A stretch of 64,000 bases of DNA from the NCBI GenBank assembly GCA_018398575.1, contig JAGTXZ010000020.1:2294001-2358000 (forward strand), read 5' to 3'. Each line of letters opens with the position of its first letter. Position 1 is the first letter of the stretch. Both the position numbers and the translations under genes were made by a program. The notes under the pieces were generated by a model. The model saw only the letters and a program-made list of their open reading frames with translations, was not told where the DNA came from and searched no databases. Source of the stretch: Ampelomyces quisqualis. Its lineage: Eukaryota; Ascomycota; Dothideomycetes; Pleosporales; Phaeosphaeriaceae. This document shows, one piece after another, positions 11,179 through 19,606 of the stretch.

Positions 11179-12014
11179 TCAGATCATCAAGAAACCACCA
11201 GACGCGCTGATTGTTTGACCCGACACCCACCTCCCATCCTCGCTGGCCAGGAACGCCACAACCCGAGCAACATCGTTCACGGTATCCACACGATGCTGCA
11301 GCGCCGTCGTCTTTAGCTGCTGTTCCACCATGTCTTTTGGCACGTCATCCAGCATCTCGGACGCAGTGGGTCCCGGAGCGACGGCGTTGACGGTGTGTCC
11401 TGCACCACCGAGTTCCTGGGCTAGGCTTCACGTGATGCCCTCAATGGCGGCTTTTGAACCCGCGTACAATGCGAACTCGGGTCGGCCGAATCGTGCTCCT
11501 ATACTGGACATGTTGATGATTCGGCCGGGGGCTCGTAGATGCGGTGCCACGGCTTTGGTCACGAGGAGTGGTGCTCGCACGTTGATGTCGAAGATGGCGG
11601 CGTAGTCTTATGCTGTCATTTCGGCGATGGGTTTGCCAGCGAAAACATCAGCGTTGTTCACGAGAATGTCGATGTTAGGGCTGAATGCTTCGAGGGTGGT
11701 TGCTACGACTTTGTCGGGTGCTTCGATTTTGGAGAGGTCAGCCTGGATGATTTTGGCATCGCTGCCGTTGTTCAGGGATCTGATATCTAATACAATCTTT
11801 TCAGAAAGCTCTTCACTCTTGGGTGAGGCAAAGACAATGTTGACCTATTGTTACGATCAGCTTTTCAGCAGGAATAAATGAGCATTGCCACTACTTTGGC
11901 TCCCCTGCGCGCCAACTCCAACGCGAGTCCGGCTCCTATACCTCGAGAAGCGCCTGTGACAATAGCAACTTTGTCTTTCAACGGCAGAGCAAGATTGTCT
12001 TGCTCAGATGCCAT
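11179..12014 (-). pseudogene. Short-chain dehydrogenase/reductase pseudogene
   Basis: Two exons on the minus strand, 12014-11895 and 11844-11179, would give a 261-residue classical SDR. It starts MASEQDN, has the Rossmann cofactor motif TGASRGIG, the active-site YAGSK (YxxxK) preceded by a MSS serine, and ends with SGQTISASGGFLMI. The frame is continuous but broken by TAA (plus 11608-11610, after the AEMTA segment) and TGA (plus 11428-11430, between GIT and SLAQEL). The usual NNAG motif reads NNAD. All three changes are explained by C:G to T:A transitions (CAA to TAA, CGA to TGA, GGT to GAT). Family knowledge: fungal members are often polyketide-type ketoreductases or versicolorin/tetrahydroxynaphthalene reductase relatives. 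Two nonsense codons, no frameshift and otherwise intact motifs point to recent inactivation, possibly by RIP. Confidence 0.82.
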
Positions 12015-12574
12015 GTTGAGCAGATGGAGGGGTTCAACTGGTCCGAATCTTGAGAGTTGGCGTGGCAGTTCTCAAGTATGTCTATATGGTTGATCGAAAA
12101 TACGTCTTTAAGACCGCAATTTGAAAGACGTAGGTCGAATTCGTCACTGTAGATACGTTATCGCGGTAAAGGGTCCGAAAACCATCAAGAACACCGAGAT
12201 GCTTCGGGGCAGTAGCACTTTCCATACGTCCAAATCAAATTGACGAAAATGTTGTGGAAACAGGCATAGTGGCTCTAGACGTAGTATTTATTTCGAATTA
12301 TAGAAGATGCTCGCTAAAATGATAGTAACATGGCGTGGTAAAAGCGCATCTCCACCGAGGGACAATCCCTCAAGCCAACCAGGATAATTTCATCATCGTA
12401 AATCTCTTCAATTGTTGCGCGCGAAGTTCAGAATCTCCCAAATGGCTCCAATCTGCCAGACAAGGCATGACAATCGGCGTGGTCATGGGCGAATAATGCG
12501 ATGGGGTATAAATTGCGACGCGCCCTGCGTGGACGGTCTATGTGTGGTCCACCATATCTAATCGACTCCTACTT
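12015..12574. other. Intergenic region
   Basis: 560 bp between the start of the dehydrogenase pseudogene and the stop of the small membrane-protein gene, both on the minus strand. Slightly AT-rich near 12240-12320. No open frame of note, repeat or RNA gene seen. Confidence 0.4.
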
Positions 12575-12796
12575 TTATTTCTTGAAGAATCTTGCAAGGC
12601 CTGTTGCCTTCTTCGCTTTCGGGTCGACTTTCTTTGGATAGGCTTTGGAGGTTTCGAAGTGGATGTACCAGATCAGTACGCCAAAGATGGATAGACTGAA
12701 AATAACAAGGAACAATGTTATTACTGGGCGGCCATCTGCTTGGACTGATCGAAGCGCGGTTGGTGTAAGGATTGGTGCGAGGAAGTCGAAGGCCAT
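12575..12796 (-). CDS. Small single-pass membrane protein, uncharacterised
   Basis: An intronless 73-codon frame, MAFDFLAPILTPTALRSVQA at the start. One clear transmembrane helix (about residues 25-45, VITLFLVIFSLSIFGVLIWYI) is followed by a Lys-rich tail (KKVDPKAKKATGLARFFKK). The hydrophobic segment, positive-after-membrane charge pattern and clean start/stop argue for a real gene despite its size. The basic C-terminal end with KK near the terminus would fit an ER-retained tail-facing-cytosol protein, but that is inference. I do not recognise the family. It lies alone between two minus-strand and plus-strand neighbours. Confidence 0.55.
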   Translation of the reverse strand: MAFDFLAPILTPTALRSVQADGRPVITLFLVIFSLSIFGVLIWYIHFETSKAYPKKVDPKAKKATGLARFFKK

Positions 12797-13900
12797 GTTG
12801 AGTTTTGTCGGGGAGATGATCGGAAGCGGCGAGTTAAGTTTTTGCTTGTCGAGAGCTACAAGACAGAAGATAAACTGGTAGAGGTTGCGACCGAAGAGAG
12901 TGATGACAGCCGGCTGTCACAATTTAAGAAAATTGAAGTGGACGCTGTCGAAGCGGTAGAAACAAAAGAAACGGGCGCGAAGATTGGTGTCGGATGCGGC
13001 TGTGAAGGAGAGTGGGCAAGTATTTCCCAAGTGCTAATCTCTCCAAGCGCCGCACAGGCAACACGCTTACCAAAACCCAGACCGTTTCGCGAATGACATG
13101 TCTTTAGGAGGCAGCATAATGTTTCTTGGAGAAGCCATACACAGGACACAGGGAGCCGTTGTGTCCCGCAGCGGCCATCTCAGCGGTGTAAGTGTTTCGA
13201 AGGTGAGGTGTCACAGGGGGAGACATGAGACACGCCCGCGAACCCGTGTCGCAAGAAATGCCGAAGCAGAGACTCTTCATCTCATGGTATGATACTGCAG
13301 CATCCGACGAGTGAGCCCAACAGACCTGCAAAAACTGATGCAGAACGTGGTTGACGGTGGTATCTTCCTTGGAGGTTTGCTGAGGATGATCATCGTTCCA
13401 GCGTCTACAGATGACGAAGCGGGTCAGTTATCGAGAATTGGTAGCAACGACACGTCTCCAAATGTATGCAGACCGAAATATACGACAAACTGTCCGACCG
13501 CACCTCTCTGTCCACAGCGCCTTGCAATCGACGGGTTTATCGTAGACACGTAGCCAGCACTCGAGGTGTCGACCTAAGCTGGCTGACGTAAGTCGGGCTG
13601 CCGGCGCACCGGACTCGGCTCCGATTGGCTGCGAAAATCCTTCTGCACTTCACCGACAGTTGATTCCTTGTCCAAATACTTCACCCGCCCGTTCGCTGTG
13701 GAGCTCTTCACTGCTGCCTGCGAACCACCCCATTCACATCGACATTGGTGTGTATCAAAGCTCACGATTATATCTTACCTTTTAGGTTGTTGTTGTTACC
13801 GGAAACGTGTAAACCCCGCTCCGAAGACTCGCAGACTGGACGGCATAAATATACATAGAGCCAATTGACCTGATATTCCCGCCCTCGTACACGCCCAATC
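12797..13900. other. Divergent intergenic region with EMG1 promoter
   Basis: 1.1 kb between the divergently transcribed small membrane-protein gene and EMG1. A TATA-like stretch (ATAAATATA, about 13845-13853) lies roughly 50 bp upstream of the EMG1 ATG. Short overlapping frames on both strands have no domains. No repeat or RNA gene seen. Confidence 0.4.
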
Positions 13901-14873
13901 ATGCCAGCTCCCCTCAAATCAGAAGTGTCTATAGAGCGAGCGACATCCCGGGACTCACCCGAGCGGGGCAAGAAGCGCGCAAGTATGTCGACAGCCCGGG
14001 TCCCCATGACGCTTTCCACAACCTCAGTCACGCAACCTCGACAGCGCTAACATGGCCTGCCTCACTCGCAGGAACACAATCAATGCCGCCGCCAGAGCTG
14101 CCAAAGCTTGTCGCCGAGCAGAATGCGCCCATCCCCACGAATGACAAGGACACGCAGCGACTCATTGTCGTGCTGTGCAACGCCACGCTCGAAACGTACA
14201 AGGCCTCACATGGCTCCGCCCGCCCTGGCGCGCGAGAGGACAAGTACAGCCTGCTCAACAGCGACGACCACATCGGCGTCATGAGGAAGATGGGCCGCGA
14301 CATCAGCGAGGCACGGCCCGACATCACCCATCAGGTGCGTACACCCGGCAGCTGTAGGTAGGTGTAGTGGAGAGCCTAGCTAACTTGGCACCTCAGTGCC
14401 TTCTTACTCTCCTCGATTCGCCCATCAACAAGGCGGGCAAGCTCCAAATTTACATTCAAACATCCAAGAACGTGCTCATCAGAGTCAGCCCCACTGTCCG
14501 CATTCCGCGAACCTTTAAGCGATTTGCTGGTCTCATGGTACAGCTCCTTCACCGACACCAGATTCGCTCTACCGCCTCGCAGGAGAAGCTCATCGAGGTT
14601 ATTAAGAACCCCATTACCGACCATCTTCCCCCCAATTGCCGCAAAGTAACTCTGAGTTTTGACTCGGAAGTCGTGCGCGTCAGCGACTACATCGCAGGCC
14701 TCAACCAGAACGAGAGCATAGCAGTCTTCGTTGGAGCCATGGCAAAGGGCAGCGATGACTTTGCCGATCACTTGAAGGACGACAGCATTGCTATCAGCAA
14801 CTTCAACCTGAGTGCCAGCGTTGCGTGCAGCAAGTTCTGCCACGCCGCTGAGGATGTATGGGCCATCTACTAG
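13901..14873 (+). CDS. EMG1: EMG1/NEP1 18S rRNA pseudouridine N1-methyltransferase
   Basis: Three exons: 13901-13982, 14072-14334, 14397-14873; 273 residues. After a basic, low-complexity N-terminus the SPOUT-class core begins at RLIVVLCNATLETYK. It contains [41 protein letters not shown], the RNA-binding RIPRTFKRFAGLMVQLLHR, the knot region IAVFVGAMAKG and the terminal ISNFNLSASVACSKFCHAAEDVW, all characteristic of Emg1. Family knowledge: a nucleolar dimer that methylates a pseudouridine in 18S rRNA (position 1191 in yeast) and is essential for 40S assembly. Length is close to yeast Nep1 (252). Introns have standard GT-AG ends with CTAAC branch sites. Confidence 0.93.
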
Positions 14874-15568
14874 GCGACATTCGACAGACCCGTGGTGCCA
14901 CCGACGCACCTTGGACACACGTCTTAGTCACCGAGCAACTATTGGCCCGGCATTTTCGTGTTCAATCGAGAGCAGACCAGAGACAGGATCCATTATAGGC
15001 AGCGGGACACGCTGATGGCTTAGATCACAACATCGACAGCCTGTGCGCTACTGCATTGAATTTTGAGCGTCTGCTTTGAGGTTTTTTTACAACAAAACAA
15101 AACTCTGGCTCAACGCCCAAACATCCTTCTTCTTTGAAGAAATCGTGGGGTATTTCAACCTGCCCTGCATCTCCTGTCTTTCCTATTTCTGGTCTCGCGG
15201 CGCGGCATGCCGTTGACACGCAAAAGCGTAGGTGTTGTTGTGCTACTGGCTGGCGATGTAGGCTTTGTGCTAGCCGTCGCAGGAGCCTGTCTAATCTGAA
15301 TAGCAGTTAGCTTCGTACGTAACCCTCACTCTTGAGTCACATGTGATACCTCAGAATGTCGGCGTAGATGGTATTGGGTAAATTCGAAACTACCTCATCC
15401 ATTCTCTTCACTGTTGCAGCTTGTGTATGTGTTCAACAGGTATCTTCCCTGTATTGTACCGTCGACTTAACTTTCAAGTGGAAGGGTAGTTGTTTGCGCG
15501 TCTAATCTCAGCTTGGGGCTTACCTATCAAGGCGCGCGTACAAGACGGAGGGCCCGTTCATACTCAGG

Positions 15569-17399
15569 TACTCCGTACTTGTTATTCTCTTTTCTAACGC
15601 CCGTACACTATTTCGCGCCTCTTTCTGCTACTTTTCTGCCAAACTGAACTGACACCTCTGGCTGCACCAGACTGCCCGTAAACTGGCGAATGTGTTCCAG
15701 CCTAATGCAATCGAGAGGCAGAAGAAGGTGGCAGACCAAAGGCCTGTGTGGTGCACCAGCTTCGTGCTTGCATTTCGCCTGATAGTCCTTAAACTGGCGT
15801 TCGAAAACGTACAACTGGAGGTACCAGTTTGTTAGCACACTAGAAAGAATACCCTGCTGAGTGCTTACACAGTACTCCGTACAGACTCCTTGCACACGAC
15901 CAACACTCTACTGCGTGTCGGAAATACTGATGAAACGCCGAGCAAACTTTCAAGCTTATTACTCAACGTCAAAAAATCATGTTAAAACGCACCTACTAGG
16001 AGGAACTGTAGCACATGAGGAGCTCTAAAATAAGATATTAAATGACTAGTGAAATTGTACTATACAAGCTGGGTAGTATGATGTTCCTCCCTAGCCTTTT
16101 TATCGGTGTTTCCGACATCCAGCATGTCCTTAGGCTTTGTGGTATGAGGCACAAGTAGTGTACCAGCAGAGGTAGTGTGGGCTAACAGAAATGAGTCTTG
16201 ATCTATACCCAAGGAGGACAATATCTGTAAATTGCTGTACTTACTGACACACTTAGCTACTTTAGTCTTAACAACGTGCAGAATAAGTAGAATTTGCAGG
16301 TAATAATAACGTCCCCACTACGGAGTACCAACACGCAGCCCTAGTCGCTACCCCTATCTGGTACACTACTTTCGCCTTGTACCTTACTCCGTAGTAATTC
16401 GCCCATAACAATCCACGCTAGCCAAGCCGGAGCTTCCGAACCGGGATCGGATGCCATAGGTGTAGGCTGCATTGTGCAACTTCAAGGTATTGCTTGTAAA
16501 CCTAAAGGCCCAAAACGCTGCACCAGGACGGCTCTGTATTCTCCCAATTGACCTTACAATTGCTGTTGTTTGTACGGAGTACAGAGTACAGTATTAATCG
16601 TATATAAGTTTCTTATAATATATCAGGCGCACGAACCATAGTGTCACATAGTATTTCAACACCAGAAACGAGGGCAGGCAAGATTAGATATGGTAAAATA
16701 ATTCCCCTACGTAATATTTGTATATACATAACGTGGTTGTAGAGTTATAAAGGTGTAGGCTATGTGAGCGTCATGTTTGGCCCCCCTTGAGACGGCCAAG
16801 CCATGCTCGGATCTATCGGCCGATACCTCCGGCTTGGCTAGCGTGGATTCTTATAGGGGAAGCTAGGCGCGACTTTTTGCACAGGACACTTAACATCTTC
16901 ACCACCACATCGCCAAATTAGACAATTTTGGCACTACTAAGCAGGCTAAAGTGCGTATTACTTAACGTACCGGCAATACAGCAATGCAGTTCTAATACCG
17001 GTTGAACGTAACGCTGCTTATAGCAAAAGGTAGCATCTAAAAGGTGTACTAGAGGCGGCAAGCTGTACCACCCACAGCCCTACCCGCGCACCTCGCTAAC
17101 TATCGAAGATCTTAGGCAGGTGGCCGGGTATAGTTCAAGATCTACTCCGTACTTGTAGGGTCCCTAAACTAATGTAACTACTCTACAAAAAGACTAGGTA
17201 GCGCCATCTAGCAGTCTTAAAACCCCAAATTTCACGTTATAGAGGGGATGATTTGCGCGTGCCCTGCCAAAGTGTCATTTGGCTTGGTAATCTCGTTTGG
17301 CATGGGAGAGCCAACCCTTGTGGGGCGGGTATCATTAGCACGAAATTAGAGGCGCACACAAACATTGGCCCGCAAAGCTTTGAATGCACATACTCCGTA
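15569..17399. repeat. Cluster of TACTCCGTA / TACGGAGTA 9-mers
   Basis: Seven copies found by eye: 15569-15577, 15873-15881, 16385-16393, 17143-17151 and 17391-17399 in the plus orientation; 16320-16328 region (starting 16319) and 16573-16581 in the reverse orientation. Most extend to a tenth base, TACTCCGTAC. By a simple base count about 0.5 copies would be expected in the whole 64 kb on both strands. Only one other copy was noticed in the window (4465-4473). One copy lies inside the MITE-like element and one a few bases outside its left end. Function unknown; likely remnants of a dispersed repeat or insertion scar. Confidence 0.75.
16408..16851. mobile_element. MITE-like element with Tc1/mariner-type TA duplication
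   Basis: The ends form inverted repeats of 25 bp: 16408-16432 (begins ACAATCCACGCTAGCC) and 16827-16851, whose reverse complement begins AGAATCCACGCTAGCC; they differ at one position. Both ends are flanked by the dinucleotide TA (16406-16407 and 16852-16853), the target duplication made by Tc1/mariner transposases. Beyond 25 bp the similarity continues weakly (GATCGGATGCCATAGG versus GATCCGAGCATGGCTTGG). The 444-bp interior is AT-rich in its middle and encodes no transposase, so this is a non-autonomous element. The relation to a specific fungal family cannot be tested here. Confidence 0.8.
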
Positions 17400-17492
17400 A
17401 GTCCTGTTCGACTGCTCGATCACTTGACCTCTCGAATTTAGCCCAATACTCTTTTTACGTCCCTTCGCTACCTTGAGGTCAGACTGCGCAAG

Positions 17493-18723
17493 ATGGTGAA
17501 ACTCCACCTTTTGTGTAATGCAGCACTTCCACTGACTCAAGCCATTCGCCTTTTTCTAACCAATAACGATGGTTGGGCCGATTCTAATATCAGGTCGCTC
17601 TTTCATCTCATGGACACTGATACTCATCATGAGCTTATACTTTGTGCTCCTGAATCTGGTTAGTAAATTAGTCTATTGCTTCCAAATGTACTAATTGCCC
17701 TCAGGGAATATCGACCCCTTATTGCCGATTTCTATGCCTGAGGAAATACCTGAGAATGAAGAGGAGGAAGTGCCTGAGGATGAGTGGTCAACACTTGGCG
17801 ATGACAGTTCATTGTCGGGCGATGACAGTTCATGGTCGGACGACGACAGTTTATTTTCAGACGATGACCGTTCATTGTTTGACAAAGACGATTCGTTGCC
17901 CAAAAATACCTGGTCACCATTGAACAATAAATATCGGGCTCAGCTCCATCGTGGGCGTTGGCCATGGGGATTTAACGTTTCGGATTTTCGCCTCAACTAC
18001 GTTCCCCTCCCCCCAGTACGATACCCTATTACAACAAAGGAATACAAAACAATTCGGCTAGCTAATTTGATACTCTAGCGCGATGCAATAAGTCAGGGTC
18101 TTGCCATTCTACCGCGCTGGCTCTATCGAGACAGAGATGGTGTCCCGGCGGAATCTCCAGACCTTTTTTTGGTTGGACCTAAGATTGGCAGTTCGCTTGG
18201 AGATGACTGGCGCTCTGATCCAGTTATCGGTGCTGTCCAGATGTTCGCGGAGCTAACCCATCGTCCTAGCATCTTTTTTGCGGGTGCAACTGGCGCCCAT
18301 GTCGACTTCAGCTCAGATCGTCCACAGGAACTTTCGAGCAAGATTTACGCTGAACTTGCCCGAAAAATTACCTTAACCACCATTTTTAGCGGAGCGCCTT
18401 ACCTACCCGAACACACCCACCTCCACGTCAACTTTCCTCACGTTACGAGGGAAAGGTGCAACGACGCGAGCCAGTTCAAATTTATTTTAACGAGCCACCG
18501 CAACAAACCAAATAACCGTCATTTGCTCAAGCGCCCATGGTGTAGGAAAAGGAGTTTTCCATTTGAGAGGGACGTTGTCAACAGGGTTGATGGCTGTTAT
18601 GTTGCCATGAGCTTAGTATCTGTTCGGGGACACGCGTACCAGAGGTCAAGACCTAGCGTGACTGCCCAACAGCAGATCATTCAAAGGCTTCAGTCGATAG
18701 TGACTTGCCTTCCCGACATGTAA
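17493..18723 (+). CDS. SurE-like phosphatase/nucleotidase with acidic repeat insert
   Basis: Proposed exons 17493-17658, 17705-18015, 18079-18723; 373 residues. SurE signatures: LFLTNNDGWADSNIRSLF (metal-binding NDD replaced by NND), FNVSDFRLNYV, PDLFLVGPKIGSSLG (usual SGPNxGxN region altered) and the fungal C-terminal HLHVNFP...FKFIL and GCYVAMSLVSV..QRLQSIVTCLP. Family knowledge: SurE enzymes are divalent-metal nucleoside monophosphatases/acid phosphatases; fungal ones are usually secreted and about 300 residues. The intron 18016-18078 (63 nt, GTACGA...CTCTAG) is inferred because it removes an in-frame TAG; if it is not spliced the gene is a pseudogene. An Asp/Ser heptapeptide repeat sits where the N-terminal substrate loop should be. 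The Asp-to-Asn change at the first metal ligand and the insert suggest altered or lost catalysis. No clear signal peptide at this start. Confidence 0.6.
17797..17901 (+). repeat. 21-bp coding tandem repeat, acidic heptapeptide
   Basis: Five consecutive 21-bp units in frame within the SurE-like gene encode GDDSSLS, GDDSSWS, DDDSLFS, DDDRSLF and DKDDSLP. The first two units are nearly identical at DNA level; later ones are diverged. Preceded by a Glu/Pro-rich stretch (EEIPENEEEEVPEDE). Such acidic repeats are absent from ordinary SurE proteins. Confidence 0.85.
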
Positions 18724-19606
18724 GCTTTTTGCTGCAGGGAAAAATAGATACTGCGTTGCGGGTAGTTACTGCTCCTTACATTATACTGCACAGCTCCCAT
18801 TCTAGTTACAACGTTACTAGTGATGTAATATTTTCTTTGTGCTTCAGCTCCTCCTATGGAGTAGTTCTTATCAGATTTTTTTTGACTTTGCGTCATAAAG
18901 CTTTGGACTTCGCTCGGCGTCCCATCGGTACTGGTAACGAGCAGTAGAGTCCTGAAAAACAAAGCCAAAAGCGATCAGGCAGCGATTGTGCGATTCCGCC
19001 AGTTCCGCCAGAAATACTGTACGGTCGGGGACCAGGGTGGAGAGAACCCACAATGCTGGCCTCACTTTTGATGTCACTTGACAGCTGCCATGGAGGGGCT
19101 ATCGACTGCGGACGTCACTCCATTTCATCGTACAGTGCAGCGACATGTGGCGCGTACCGACCGCAGGAATTCGTCGACTCGGCACGGGCAAGGAGCAATG
19201 ATTGACAAGGACGATGTGTGCTCTGCTCACTGTGTGCAATGAGGGGTGTGGACGTTTTTCCTTTGCGGGCGGCGGGCCGAGGGCGAGATTCAATCATCAT
19301 GCTCGCTTGCACCTACACTTCTTTAGCTGCAGACGCAGGACATGTGGCAGCCCCAGGGACAACACGACAGCGACCTCCTTGTCATTGATAGCCAACTGCA
19401 TCGGTGGGGCGTGCTAGTCGGGACTTTCCCTCCACGGTAGCGGATGCCCTGCCATCCTCTCGAGATGGTCCAGCCCCATGGAATCCAGATATAAACCACC
19501 ATGCTGTTCCAACTGCCTCGGGTCCTGCACTCTGTCTGGCACTGTCTACCTCTGTGAACAGCTTCTTGTACACTCGTTCCTTTCGTGGCACACCGCCAGT
19601 TGCACA
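18724..19606. other. Intergenic region, SurE-VOC
   Basis: 883 bp between two plus-strand genes; includes AT-rich sequence just after the SurE-like stop and the presumed promoter of the VOC-fusion gene. Overlapping frames on both strands near 19100-19640 are shadows or leader sequence. No repeat or RNA gene seen. Confidence 0.4.

Larger units (their letters stand above)
14874..17492. other. Gene-free accessory region with repeats
   Basis: About 2.6 kb without a credible gene. It is AT-richer than its surroundings, contains a 444-bp MITE-like element (16408-16851) and seven copies of TACTCCGTA (15569-17399). A 95-codon minus-strand frame at 15608-15895 is the longest open stretch; it overlaps a TACTCCGTA copy and has no recognisable domain, so I do not call it. 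An imperfect inverted pair (GGAGGAAC near 16000 and GTTCCTCC near 16084) could form a hairpin. Confidence 0.6.

Noticed and set aside
15608..15895. 95-codon minus-strand frame in the repeat region
   Set aside because: Overlaps a TACTCCGTA repeat copy, in AT-rich gene-free DNA, no domain.
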